From the NCBI RefSeq assembly GCF_000156235.1, contig NZ_DS996807.1, positions 248,001 through 312,000 of the forward strand: DNA of 64,000 nucleotides. The letters are read 5' to 3'. The number at the start of each line of letters is the position of its first letter. Within the stretch, counting starts at the first letter, position 1. This document shows, piece by piece, positions 17,160 through 26,151 of the stretch. The position numbers and the translations under genes are program-made. This DNA comes from Pseudovibrio sp000156235. Its GTDB lineage: Bacteria > Pseudomonadota > Alphaproteobacteria > Rhizobiales > Stappiaceae. The notes under the pieces were generated by a model. That model saw nothing but the letters and a program-made list of their open reading frames with translations. It was not told where the DNA came from and did not search any database.

Positions 17160-17818
17160 TGACCGTTCTCCAGTGCCCAGGGCAGAAGCTTCATCTTTAC
17201 GCCCCGGCGAAAATTCAAAACATTGTTTTTCTGATCAAATTCCATAGATCCAGCATCGATATAGCCACCTTCAGATGTGACATCAACTGTATCGTTGGTC
17301 TGGATTGTACCTGTCTTCATATCGATATCGAGATACTCAAATTCTGCGGAATAACCTTTGCTGTATGCGACTGTGATCCCGTTGGTCAGATTCAGGGTTT
17401 CCATCTCTGTATCGAACGTCCCGTTTCGGGAGGTGATACTAACAGTTTCCCCGGGAGCTATTGTGATTTCAGCCACAATATTCTCCAAATCAATCACTTG
17501 CGGGTTCGTAATGCGCTGAATAGCCCGGTCTGCCTGAACGTTGTATGAACGATCACCATCGTTACCCGACAGGTGCGGGTTGGACATCACAAGCCCTTCA
17601 GTGGTCAGGCTGATATCCCCGATGCTCAGTCCGGCAAGAATATTCTGGAAAACGACCATGGCAATCACGCCGGCAGCGATCAGCAATCCGCCGGCTGGAA
17701 GTGCAAACCGGAGCAAACGAACAAGAATGGAATGTCGACGCGCAGCTTTACGCGCTTTCTCCAGCCGTGTTTGCGCTTCACTCGCAAACTCTTTTGGCAT
17801 GTTCTCCATTGTTGTCAT
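17156..17818 (-). CDS. lptC: LPS export ABC transporter periplasmic protein LptC
   Basis: The bitopic inner-membrane protein that hands LPS to LptA. It has 220 residues. A cytoplasmic N-terminus is followed by one membrane helix near residues 30-50 (LRFALPAGGLLIAAGVIAMV), then a periplasmic beta-jellyroll of the LptC family. The ATG at 17818 has AGGA 6 nt upstream and is preferred over an upstream start at 17851. It is first in the lptC-lptA-lptB run and overlaps lptA by 4 bp. Confidence 0.88.
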   Translation of the reverse strand: MTTMENMPKEFASEAQTRLEKARKAARRHSILVRLLRFALPAGGLLIAAGVIAMVVFQNILAGLSIGDISLTTEGLVMSNPHLSGNDGDRSYNVQADRAIQRITNPQVIDLENIVAEITIAPGETVSITSRNGTFDTEMETLNLTNGITVAYSKGYSAEFEYLDIDMKTGTIQTNDTVDVTSEGGYIDAGSMEFDQKNNVLNFRRGVKMKLLPWALENGQ

Positions 17819-18072
17819 TCGTAGTCCTGGAACATTCTGGAAGCGATACACATGGGGGATCGCAATCCGGTTGCCATTTTCCGGTCTGTCTCACAGTGAG
17901 TAACCAGTATCTTAAAGGCACAAACCGCTTCAGTTGATACGCAAATTTTCAGGTAAAACCTGAAAAGGAAGCGGTAAGCACACACTAGCTGCCTAAATGG
18001 GGGTGCTTCAACAAATTACAAATGTTGAAGCACAATAAACCGCAAATACTGGTAGAAAACTCGAGTTTTCGC

Positions 18073-18693
18073 TTAAGAATGTGCGAAAATGTCAGTTTCA
18101 GGCCATCCTGCAAGGTCAAGCTGCGCACGTGTCGGCAGAAAATCGAAGCACTTCTGTGCAATCTCGGTACGCTCTTCGCGCTCAAGCATAAATTCAAGAC
18201 GCTCTTTAAGCTTATGAAGATGAAGAACATCTGATGCAGCATAGGCAAGCTGTGCATCTGTCAGTTTTTCAGCTGCCCAATCAGAGCTTTGCTGTTGTTT
18301 GGAAAGGTCAACACCAATCAATTCGCGGCAAATATCTTTAAGTCCGTGACGATCCGTGTAGGTACGCACAAGCTTGGACGCAATTTTGGTGCACCAGACC
18401 GGCGAAACGGAGATGTCCAGATACTCTTTCAATATGGCAACATCAAAGCGGGCAAAGTGAAAAATCTTTGGCTTGCTTGCGTCTTCAAACAGCGCTTGCA
18501 GGTTAGGTGCAGCCAGCTGGCCGCGTTCAATCTGCACAACATCAGCAGAACCATCACCAGAAGAAAGCTGCACAACACACAACCGATCACGGTGTGGGTT
18601 CAGACCTAAAGTTTCAGTGTCCACCGCGACTGCATCAGCAGAAGAGTAGTTGGAAAGGTCCGGAAGATCGTTTTTGTGATATCTGATTGTCAT
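18073..18693 (-). CDS. Ribonuclease D-like 3'-5' exonuclease
   Basis: A DEDD-family exonuclease of 206 residues, without the HRDC domains of full RNase D. Catalytic acidic motifs are visible: VAVDTETLGL near residue 25, the FHFARFDVAIL segment near residue 80, and YAASDVLHLHKL near residue 155. Short versions like this are the usual alphaproteobacterial form and probably trim small RNAs or tRNA 3' ends. It is upstream of the lpt genes but 220 bp away, so it may be transcribed separately. Confidence 0.9.
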   Translation of the reverse strand: MTIRYHKNDLPDLSNYSSADAVAVDTETLGLNPHRDRLCVVQLSSGDGSADVVQIERGQLAAPNLQALFEDASKPKIFHFARFDVAILKEYLDISVSPVWCTKIASKLVRTYTDRHGLKDICRELIGVDLSKQQQSSDWAAEKLTDAQLAYAASDVLHLHKLKERLEFMLEREERTEIAQKCFDFLPTRAQLDLAGWPETDIFAHS

Positions 18694-18808
18694 TGTTGCT
18701 CTCGAAGAAGTATACGCGCGGTTTGGTATATGAGACGTGTTTTGTCGCGTCTACACCAACCGGTCAAGTTACTCTGCAATTTTTAGGGAGAGCTTTGTGA
18801 AGAAAAGA

Positions 18809-18895
18809 TGGTGCCCAGAAGAGGACTCGAACCTCCACGCCCATGCGGGCACTAGCACCTGAAGCTAGCGCGTCTACCAATTCCGCCATCTGGGC
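18809..18895 (-). tRNA. tRNA-Leu (CAG)
   Basis: An 87-nt class II tRNA with a long variable arm. The acceptor is GCCCAGA/TCTGGGC, the anticodon stem CTAGC/GCTAG encloses loop TTCAGGT with anticodon CAG, the T-loop is GTTCGAGTCC, and CCA is encoded. Confidence 0.96.
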
Positions 18896-19134
18896 ACATA
18901 TTCATCTTTTTCTTTCAGAGGGTTGCTGCTTGGCAGCGCCGCTCTGTGAGGAGGGGTTCTAGTGATCTGGACGGGGATTGTCAATCACACATTTGCAAAG
19001 AGTTTTAATTTCTCCACAGAGCGCCTTCACAACCCCAAACCTTGGGCGTATTAACGTCCCATGAATTATAGCTTTTTTGAGGGTTATGCGCACTAATACG
19101 CGTACCTGCAAAAATTTGGCAAAGGTGGATGAAA

Positions 19135-20115
19135 ATGGCGCAAGCGCTTAACGGGAAACTTATAACCGTTTTCGGCGGGTCAGGATTTATTGGTCGTCAC
19201 GTCATCAGGATCTTAGCAGAACGTGGATACAGCATCCGCGCAGCTGTGCGTCGTCCTGAACTTGCAGAGCATTTGCAGCCGTTGGGGGCTGTGGGCCAAA
19301 TCATGCCTGTGGCAGCAAGCGTGCGAAACAAAAAATCTGTAGAGCGCGCTGTGGAAGGCGCATGTGCAGTCATCAACCTTGTGGGTATTCTTTACGAAAC
19401 TGGCGCCCAGAAGTTTGATAGCGTGCAGGCAAAAGGCCCGGGTGTTGTTGCTGAAGTCTGTAAAGAGCAGGGCATCGACACATTTGTGCATGTATCTGCA
19501 ATTGGCGCAGACGAAAACAGCCCAGCTGTTTACGCAAAAACCAAAGCTGCTGGTGAAAAAGCTGTTCTGGAAGCAATGCCAAATGCAGTGATCTTCCGCC
19601 CATCCATCGTGTTCGGTCCTGAAGATGATTTCTTCAACCGTTTCGGAAGCATGGCTCAGCTCTTCCCGGCTCTACCGCTTATCGGTGGTGGTCACACCAA
19701 GTTCCAGCCAGTCTATGTTGGTGATGTTGCGCTTGCGATTGCAAACGCTGCTGAAAACAAGGTTGAAACCGGCAAAATCTACGAGCTCGGCGGACCTCAG
19801 GTTGCGACCTTCAAAGAATGTTTGCAGCTGATGATGAATGTCATCCTCCGCAAGCGCATGCTGGTTTCCCTACCATTCTTGATGGCTCGCATTCAGGCTA
19901 AGTTCCTGCAGATGCTACCTAAGCCAATGCTGACTGTTGATCAGGTAAACCTGCTCAAGAGCGATAACGTGGTGAGCAAGGAAGCACAAGCTGAAAAGCG
20001 GACATTCGAAGGTCTGGGCATCGAGCCGCATTCAATGGAAGCAATCTTGCCAACTTACCTCGATAAGTTCCGCCCGCGCGGACAGTACGATTCCCAAAAC
20101 GCCGCGAAGTCATAA
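19135..20115 (+). CDS. Complex I NDUFA9-subunit family NAD(P)-dependent epimerase-like protein
   Basis: A 326-residue atypical short-chain dehydrogenase. The Rossmann motif is VFGGSGFIGRHV near the N-terminus, followed by VINLVGILYE and the HVSAIGADENSPAVYAKTKA segment, which carries a Tyr-Lys pair as YAKTK. Mitochondrial homologues (NDUFA9) are accessory subunits of complex I; in bacteria the role is unclear. Two in-frame ATGs exist (19129 and 19135). I choose 19135 because the AAAGG is better spaced. It is monocistronic with a clear terminator at 20141-20164. Confidence 0.88.
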   Translation: MAQALNGKLITVFGGSGFIGRHVIRILAERGYSIRAAVRRPELAEHLQPLGAVGQIMPVAASVRNKKSVERAVEGACAVINLVGILYETGAQKFDSVQAKGPGVVAEVCKEQGIDTFVHVSAIGADENSPAVYAKTKAAGEKAVLEAMPNAVIFRPSIVFGPEDDFFNRFGSMAQLFPALPLIGGGHTKFQPVYVGDVALAIANAAENKVETGKIYELGGPQVATFKECLQLMMNVILRKRMLVSLPFLMARIQAKFLQMLPKPMLTVDQVNLLKSDNVVSKEAQAEKRTFEGLGIEPHSMEAILPTYLDKFRPRGQYDSQNAAKS

Positions 20116-20140
20116 ACTCTTCGCGTTTTTGAGAGATAAA

Positions 20141-20164
20141 GCCCCGCTTCTGGCGGGGTTTTTT
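20141..20164 (+). terminator. Rho-independent terminator
   Basis: CCCCGC / GCGGGG stem with a 5-nt loop, followed by six T residues, 26 bp after the NDUFA9-like gene. Confidence 0.9.
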
Positions 20165-20307
20165 GTATCTACAGCACCTAAGCGACCCGATACAAAAGGC
20201 CTGCTCTGAAGGCTCGTTCAAGTTTGATCTAAGCTCACTTGCTTTGCATAAGCATATGTTCACCACCAGTTTTAAAAGCCCGCCTGCCTTCATCAGAGTA
20301 ACGCATA

Positions 20308-21546
20308 ATGCTCGATAATGAGGCGTCCCCGTGGAAGCTGAGCCTTCAAGACTGGAATGAGACCATGCCGCTGACCGATTTGACCAAAGAAGAGCACCAA
20401 TGGGCAGATGATATGTTCAAGCTCCTTCACATCAGTGCAGATGGCGAGGAGGGGGCAGAGAATGGAGCTGCATCAGCTGGAACGCCCGCGGACTTCACCC
20501 ATCTTGAGCAATCTATTTCAGAGCTCAATGCCAAAAGTGACATTCTGAGAAACTACAAGGCTCTTAGCTCAAGCTTCAAAAAAATTGAGAAGGCCACACA
20601 ATCCGCACTCAAGGCAGCCCTCGCAGCGATCCATGAAAAGAATGAGCAGGCCGTTGGTTCAACTGTTTCTGCTTTGCAAAAGTGCACGTCGGAGCATGCC
20701 GGCCTGATCAACGATGCCGAAAGAACGCTTACAGAGCTCTCAGATGAAGTTAGGGGTCTGCGGGAAGAACACAAAGAACATACTGCCCGTAAAGCAGAGT
20801 TTGTGAAGCGTGCGTATTTCAGCAAAGCCAACGCGAAGAAACTCAGCAAGTACACATCCGCTTGTGAGGATGTTGACAAGGAGCTGAACCAGGCTGAAGC
20901 GAGCATTCAGGCGCGCAACATCGACGATGTAATCAAAGGCCTCAAATCCATTACCAAGAGTGTTCAAAAACTTCGCAAGGAAATGGATTGGTTGGATTCA
21001 GCTGAAGCCAGCAAACCTGAAAGCAAACGGATGGGCGATGAAAAGCTTCAGGGAGGGCTGGTAGCCGACTATCAAAAGAAGAAAGAGAGTTGGCAACCGC
21101 AAGTTTGCTACAATGCCGCGATGAAAGTCGGTGTTGTTGAAGGAAATCTTCCCGAGTTCATGCGCCAGAGCCTGATTAATCAAAAAAGAGTCAATGGTTA
21201 TCCGTCAGGTTTTCAGGAGCTTATGGGAGTAACTGCGGAAACGGTAGAAAAGAAGTTTGATCATTCCAAGATAGAGGAATCTGGCATTCTTAACTTCGTT
21301 GATGATGCAACAGGTCAAATTTCACATACCGCGTATCTGCAAAAAACTGACAAAAACACATTAGAAATTTATCATGCAAACTGCCAAACCTTGGATATGG
21401 CGTTACTGGCCAAAGGTCAGGATGTGCCTAAGGTTGGCTTGGTGACGCATTATGAATTAAGTGATCCTGATACGCAGAACCGGTTCCAAGGGTGGCTTGA
21501 TCAGGGATTCAGCTTCAAGCACACCCCAGCCTCTGACCTAAAGTAA
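20308..21546 (+). CDS. Uncharacterised coiled-coil protein
   Basis: I do not recognise a known family in this 412-residue protein. It has no signal peptide or membrane segment. Residues about 50-230 are long, charged and helical, rich in Lys, Glu and Ala (for example KATQSALKAALAAIHEKNEQ), so a coiled coil is likely. From about residue 250 to the end there is a more globular part containing YPSGFQELMGVTAETVEKK and a Gly/Asp-rich C-terminal region. The ribosome site before the ATG at 20308 is weak; the ATG at 20365 is an alternative. It is flanked by terminators on both sides, so it is an isolated gene. Confidence 0.75.
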   Translation: MLDNEASPWKLSLQDWNETMPLTDLTKEEHQWADDMFKLLHISADGEEGAENGAASAGTPADFTHLEQSISELNAKSDILRNYKALSSSFKKIEKATQSALKAALAAIHEKNEQAVGSTVSALQKCTSEHAGLINDAERTLTELSDEVRGLREEHKEHTARKAEFVKRAYFSKANAKKLSKYTSACEDVDKELNQAEASIQARNIDDVIKGLKSITKSVQKLRKEMDWLDSAEASKPESKRMGDEKLQGGLVADYQKKKESWQPQVCYNAAMKVGVVEGNLPEFMRQSLINQKRVNGYPSGFQELMGVTAETVEKKFDHSKIEESGILNFVDDATGQISHTAYLQKTDKNTLEIYHANCQTLDMALLAKGQDVPKVGLVTHYELSDPDTQNRFQGWLDQGFSFKHTPASDLK

Positions 21547-21572
21547 AAAAGCGCCGCATGACTGCGACGCTT
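21543..21572 (-). terminator. Terminator of uppP (shared with the upstream convergent gene)
   Basis: AAGCG-C-CGCA / TGCG-A-CGCTT forms a 9-bp stem with one mismatch and a 4-nt loop. On the minus strand it is followed by a run of T residues, as expected for uppP. Confidence 0.85.
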
Positions 21573-21598
21573 CAAAGGTAATCTGTGCTTTAGGTTGA

Positions 21599-22408
21599 TT
21601 AGCTCTGTGTCAGGATGAGACCCAGCAGTCCAAGCCCGCCAACAATAATGCGCCACCAGCCAAACAGAGCAAAGCCGTGCTTGGAGACGTAATCCAGCAA
21701 GCTGCGCACTACAAAGAAGCCTGCAATGAAGGAAGACACCAGCCCGATGATGATCAGGGTCCAGTCATCCTGCCCCAAAGCATCTTTGTTCTTCAGGAAG
21801 TCAAAAACAAACGCTCCAACCATGGTTGGCATGGCGAGGAAGAATGAGAACTCCGCCGCGGATCGCTTGTCTGTTCCCATCAGCAAAGAAGCAACGATTG
21901 TTGCCCCGCTGCGGGAAACACCCGGGATCATCGCCATGCACTGGGCAAAGCCGATCTTGATGTAAAGCGATAGCGGATAGTCTTCCACGTTGGTGTAGCG
22001 TGCCTGCAAAGGCATTTTATCAACCAGCAGCATTATGATGCCGCCAAAGATGAGCGTGACACAAACGAGGGCTGGGGTTTCAAACAACACAGCCTTGATA
22101 AAATCATAGGCCAGTGCGCCAATCGCTGCTGCAGGCAGGAAGGCAAGCAAAACGCCAATCGTGAAATGCCGCGCTTTTGCACTTGTGGGAAGTGCGACTG
22201 CAATTCTGGTGAGCCGTGTGAAGTAGACACTCAGGATCGCGGCAATAGCTCCAAGCTGGATCATCACCTCAAAGGCGCGACCCTCACTCTTAAACCCGAT
22301 GAAATGCCCGATTAGCAGCAGGTGGCCCGTTGAGGAAACTGGAATAAATTCAGTCAGGCCTTCAATGATGCCGAGCACGAGAGCGCCGACGATACTATCA
22401 GTTGTCAT
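21599..22408 (-). CDS. uppP: Undecaprenyl-diphosphatase
   Basis: A membrane enzyme that dephosphorylates undecaprenyl diphosphate so that the lipid carrier can be reused in cell-wall synthesis; overproduction gives bacitracin resistance. It has 269 residues with about eight hydrophobic segments. The family's two signature regions are seen: GIIEGLTEFIPVSSTGHLLL near residue 15, and MIPGVSRSGATIVASLLMG near residue 165. It is a single gene, ending at a strong terminator. Confidence 0.96.
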   Translation of the reverse strand: MTTDSIVGALVLGIIEGLTEFIPVSSTGHLLLIGHFIGFKSEGRAFEVMIQLGAIAAILSVYFTRLTRIAVALPTSAKARHFTIGVLLAFLPAAAIGALAYDFIKAVLFETPALVCVTLIFGGIIMLLVDKMPLQARYTNVEDYPLSLYIKIGFAQCMAMIPGVSRSGATIVASLLMGTDKRSAAEFSFFLAMPTMVGAFVFDFLKNKDALGQDDWTLIIIGLVSSFIAGFFVVRSLLDYVSKHGFALFGWWRIIVGGLGLLGLILTQS

Positions 22409-22557
22409 TAAACAGTTGTCTCCACGAATTTTCCCCAGATGTCATTGGTGAGGTTGTCCCCGTGTTTTCGTATGGTTTACGGTCTCAAGACTCTTTTGAG
22501 ACAAATTACATTCCTATAGCAACCTTTTGGTTACAGGTTTGCTCATAAATCAGAACA

Positions 22558-23250
22558 ATGCTCAAGCTCTATCATCATCCTTTCTCTCCTGAATCGCGCT
22601 TCGTTCGCTTGGCGCTCGGAGAATATGGAACCCCGTTTGAAACCCAGACGGAGTACCCTTGGGCACGCCGCCATGACTTCCTTATGATGAACCCAGCGGG
22701 CACACTTCCCGTTCTGAAGGAAAATGATGGCCCTGCTGTGTGCGGAGCCACCGTTATCATGGAATACTTGGACGAAACTCGCGGCTATGCGATCCCCAAC
22801 AACCGTTTGCTCCCAGATCATCCCGAAGCACGTGCAGAAACTCGTCGTCTCGTCTCTTGGTTTTTGCAAAAATTCCTCTCTGAGGTTATTGGCTACATCG
22901 TGCAAGAACGCATTTACAAACAGGAGATGCCGGATAGCCAGGGTGGCGGACAGCCAGACTCAAGCATCCTTCGGGTCGCTCGTGCCAATATGCTGAACCA
23001 CATGCGCTACATCGGATACCTTGCTGCCACACGAAAGTGGCTGGCTGGTGATCGGCTCACATTCGCTGATCTGGCCGCGGCAAGTCTTCTCTCCTGTGCA
23101 GACTATCTTGGTGAAGTTCCATGGTCCGAGGACGAAAACGTGAAGAGCTGGTACGCGCGGATGAAATCTCGTCCGAGCTTCCGCCCAATTCTGACGGACA
23201 AAATGCTCGGCATGCCAGCGGCGAAGACCTACGCGGATCTCGACTTCTAA
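22558..23250 (+). CDS. Glutathione S-transferase family protein
   Basis: A 230-residue soluble GST. The N-terminal thioredoxin-like domain includes MLKLYHHPFSPESRFVRLAL, MNPAGTLPVL and the ATVIMEYLDET (glutathione-binding) segment. The C-terminal helical domain includes WLAGDRLTFADLAAASLLSC. The substrate cannot be told from sequence. Its 3' end overlaps a longer reading of the following queG frame. Confidence 0.9.
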   Translation: MLKLYHHPFSPESRFVRLALGEYGTPFETQTEYPWARRHDFLMMNPAGTLPVLKENDGPAVCGATVIMEYLDETRGYAIPNNRLLPDHPEARAETRRLVSWFLQKFLSEVIGYIVQERIYKQEMPDSQGGGQPDSSILRVARANMLNHMRYIGYLAATRKWLAGDRLTFADLAAASLLSCADYLGEVPWSEDENVKSWYARMKSRPSFRPILTDKMLGMPAAKTYADLDF

Positions 23251-24407
23251 AACCTCACTCAGACACACAGCTGACGGAAAAACAGGCTGCGCGCGTTAAG
23301 GCAGATCTGATCAAACGCGCGCGTGCAATCGGCTTTGATGACATCCGCATCACCACAGCAGATGCAATCCCGCTGGCACCGGAACGCCTGCACCACTTCA
23401 TCGAGCAAGGCTATCACGCCACCATGGAGTGGATGCCGGAAACCGAACTTCGACGTTCCAGCCCGCTTGAACTCTGGCCGGAAGCACGATCTGTCATCAT
23501 GCTGGCCATGAACTATGGGCCGGATATTGACCCAATGGAGATGCGCGAAAAGCCAGATAAGGCGCACATTTCCGTCTATGCCCGCAATCGCGATTACCAC
23601 GACATCATGAAAGGTAAGATGAAGGAACTTGCCAGTCTGCTGGTGTCTAAAGGTGGCGGAGATGTAAAGGTGTTTGTTGACACCGCGCCGGTTATGGAAA
23701 AGCCATTGGCATATTCCGCTGGGCTTGGTTGGCAGGGCAAACACTCCAACCTCGTGTCCCGAGAGCTGGGGTCTTGGTTCTTTCTTGCTGCAATCTTCTC
23801 TACACTGGACCTGCCACTGGATGAGCCGGAAGTTGATCACTGTGGAAACTGCAAACGCTGCCTTACAGTCTGCCCGACCAACGCGTTTCCCGCACCCTAT
23901 CAAGTGGATGCAAACCGCTGTATCTCCTACCTGACCATTGAGCATCATGGGCCAATCCCGCTTGAGTTCCGCAAGCCAATGGGAAATCGCATCTATGGCT
24001 GCGATGATTGCCTCTCCGTGTGCCCATGGAACAAGTTCGCCCAATCTGCCAGCGAAGCCAAGCTGCAGGCACGGGAAGATCTGATGGAACCAGCCCTTGC
24101 AGATCTGTTGCAAATGGATGATCCAACCTTCCGCAAGTTCTTCTCAGGTTCACCGGTCAAACGCATCGGCCGCAACCGCTTCATCCGCAACTGCCTCATC
24201 GCAGCAGGCAACAGTGCAGAAGAAAAACTCATTCCTCGTGTGCTGGAACACTTGCAAGATGAAGACGAAACCGTCCGCGCAACCACCGTTTGGGCTTTGG
24301 CTCAGCTCGTCTCTGAAGCTGACTTCGAAAAACACAAGTTAGCAATGTTCAAAAATGAGCAGAGCGAAACGGTACGCACAGAATGGGAGCAGGGCACCTC
24401 ATCTTAA
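23121..24407 (+). CDS. queG: Epoxyqueuosine reductase QueG (start uncertain)
   Basis: A B12- and iron-sulfur-dependent reductase for the last step of queuosine synthesis in tRNA. Two ferredoxin-type cluster motifs are visible: CGNCKRCLTVCP followed by NAFPAPYQVD, and CDDCLSVCPWNKF. A C-terminal HEAT-like repeat region (QDEDETVRATTVWALAQLVS) follows. As drawn the protein has 428 residues, about 50 longer than typical. The family homology begins only near residue 55 (EKQAARVKADLIKRARAIGF), and there is no ATG, GTG or TTG with a good ribosome site between the 23121 ATG and that point. The true start may be a rare codon near 23270, or the gene may really overlap GST by 130 bp. Confidence 0.85.
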   Translation: MVRGRKREELVRADEISSELPPNSDGQNARHASGEDLRGSRLLKPHSDTQLTEKQAARVKADLIKRARAIGFDDIRITTADAIPLAPERLHHFIEQGYHATMEWMPETELRRSSPLELWPEARSVIMLAMNYGPDIDPMEMREKPDKAHISVYARNRDYHDIMKGKMKELASLLVSKGGGDVKVFVDTAPVMEKPLAYSAGLGWQGKHSNLVSRELGSWFFLAAIFSTLDLPLDEPEVDHCGNCKRCLTVCPTNAFPAPYQVDANRCISYLTIEHHGPIPLEFRKPMGNRIYGCDDCLSVCPWNKFAQSASEAKLQAREDLMEPALADLLQMDDPTFRKFFSGSPVKRIGRNRFIRNCLIAAGNSAEEKLIPRVLEHLQDEDETVRATTVWALAQLVSEADFEKHKLAMFKNEQSETVRTEWEQGTSS

Positions 24408-24414
24408 GGTGCCC
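24392..24414. terminator. Hairpin between queG and the convergent SDR gene
   Basis: GGGCACC / GGTGCCC with a 9-nt loop spanning the queG stop codon. No long T-run follows. Confidence 0.55.
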
Positions 24415-24419
24415 GCAAA

Positions 24420-25334
24420 TCAGGCAGCTTTTTCTGCCTGCGGATACTGAAAGCCAGTCAGCTCTTCAGAAATAGCCCAAAGCTTCTCTTGAACGCCCTC
24501 ATCAACTGCCAACCCGGAAAGTTTGATCGGGCTTGGATTGCCCCAAATGCCAAAGCGTGGCCCCAGGAAGGAGCAGGCCGGCAGGCTTGTATCTGTCGCT
24601 GCCATCATCTGTGGGCGGGCACCAAACTCGACCGGTCGTGCCATCGCGCGAGACAGCCAGCCACCAATGCCGATAGACTGCTGCCGCTCCGTCGCCGCAA
24701 GGCCGGGATGGGCTGACATGGACTTAGCGGAAGAGCCAGCATCATCAAACCTGCGCTGCAAGGCGAACATAAACAGCAGGTTTGCAAGCTTACTCTCAGC
24801 ATAGCTGCCGACGCGGGCATATGGGCGCTTTTCCCAGTGCAAGTCGTCAAAGTTCATCTTTGCAGCTTTGTAAGCGCCACTGGAAACCGTCACCACTCGA
24901 GCATCTGGCGTTGCCACCAGTGTTTCAAACAGCAGTCCGGTCAAAAGAAAATGCCCCAGATGGTTGGTTGCCATATGCATTTCCCAACCTTCTTTGGTGC
25001 GTGCCAGCTCCTTCAGGTTCACCACACCAGCATTGTTGAGAAGAATATCCAGACGCTGATGCTTTGCCGTAAAGCTCAGAGCAAACCGGTGAATGCTGTC
25101 GCGGTCAGTCAGATCCAGCGGGAGTACCTCCAGCGATGCAGAGTTAACCTGTTGACGCATACGTGCCATCGCGGCTTCACCCTTCTCGACGGTTCGGCAG
25201 GCAATCACCACGTGCGCGCCACGCTGGGCCAGTTCCAGCGTGGATTGAAAACCAAGGCCGATGTTTCCGCCTGTAACCACAGCCGTTTTTCCTGCAAGGT
25301 CTTGACTGTTTTTATTATTTGGCTGCTGTTGCAA
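24420..25334 (-). CDS. Short-chain dehydrogenase/reductase
   Basis: A 304-residue classical SDR, of the retinol-dehydrogenase-like group by sequence. The cofactor-binding motif TAVVTGGNIGLGFQ is near the N-terminus, NNAG is near residue 100, and the catalytic Ser plus YxxxK are seen in VSSGAY and SYAESKLAN. The start is set at TTG 25334 because AGGAGA lies 5 nt upstream; an upstream TTG at 25403 has no such site. The TetR gene is divergent, 118 bp away, and probably controls this gene. The substrate is unknown. Confidence 0.87.
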   Translation of the reverse strand: MQQQPNNKNSQDLAGKTAVVTGGNIGLGFQSTLELAQRGAHVVIACRTVEKGEAAMARMRQQVNSASLEVLPLDLTDRDSIHRFALSFTAKHQRLDILLNNAGVVNLKELARTKEGWEMHMATNHLGHFLLTGLLFETLVATPDARVVTVSSGAYKAAKMNFDDLHWEKRPYARVGSYAESKLANLLFMFALQRRFDDAGSSAKSMSAHPGLAATERQQSIGIGGWLSRAMARPVEFGARPQMMAATDTSLPACSFLGPRFGIWGNPSPIKLSGLAVDEGVQEKLWAISEELTGFQYPQAEKAA

Positions 25335-25452
25335 AGCATCTCTCCTGAGATTGTCAAAATAACAGAACGACGGTAGTTTATTTGCAGGTTTCTGGAGAGT
25401 CAATAACCGACTGATGGTCGTTTATGTGGTGCGTGGAAAGGCGAGAAGAAAT

Positions 25453-26142
25453 ATGAGTGAAAAAACAAAAGCTTATCAGCGTGCGAGAACCGCAGAACAT
25501 TTTGCGGAGCGTGAAAAGATGATCCTGACCGCCACACGAACATTGATGGATAGGGAAGGTATTGAAAATACGAGCCTTTCCGCTGTCGCGCGCGAAGTTG
25601 GCCTCGCAAAGTCCAGCCTCTACCGATACTACGAAAGCCGGGAGCAGATCTTAGTCGCTCTACTGCTGGAAGATGCTGACCACATGCTCGCAAGCCTCCA
25701 GAAAGCATTGGGCACACTGAACGGCGAAGTAGATCTGAAGACCATCGCAGGCATCTGGGCAAAGGTCTGTTGCGATCATCCGCGCCTTTGCCTTTTGGTC
25801 AGTCAGCTCTCACCTATTTTGGAACATAACCTTTCAACCGAACGCATTGTTGAGGCTAAACAGGAGTTCCTGCGCCGTCACCGAAAAATGGCAGACATAC
25901 TGGGCACTGTGCTACCCAAGCTAAGTGAAGCTGGCGCTCTTACAGCCGTTCAGTTCGTATTCACGGTGGTTGCTGGGCTTTGGCCGATGAAGGCGGAAAG
26001 AAAAAACACGCTGGCAGCTCTGGAGCATCCCGACCTCAGCCATCTGAAGGTGAACTTCGAGGACAGTTTGGCAGGCTCAATTGAGCTCTGCCTGCTGGGT
26101 GTTCTGGCAAAAGAGCAGAACTGGGTGCCTGAGCTGAAATAG
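25453..26142 (+). CDS. TetR/AcrR family transcriptional regulator
   Basis: A 229-residue one-component regulator. The N-terminal TetR helix-turn-helix is at about residues 15-65 (AREVGLAKSSLYRYYESREQ), followed by an all-helical ligand-binding domain. The ATG at 25453 follows GAGAAG and gives a natural N-terminus (MSEKTKAYQRARTAEH); the open frame extends to 25414. It is divergent from the SDR gene, the classic layout for local repression. No palindromic operator is clear by eye. Confidence 0.88.
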   Translation: MSEKTKAYQRARTAEHFAEREKMILTATRTLMDREGIENTSLSAVAREVGLAKSSLYRYYESREQILVALLLEDADHMLASLQKALGTLNGEVDLKTIAGIWAKVCCDHPRLCLLVSQLSPILEHNLSTERIVEAKQEFLRRHRKMADILGTVLPKLSEAGALTAVQFVFTVVAGLWPMKAERKNTLAALEHPDLSHLKVNFEDSLAGSIELCLLGVLAKEQNWVPELK

Positions 26143-26151
26143 CAGCGGCAG

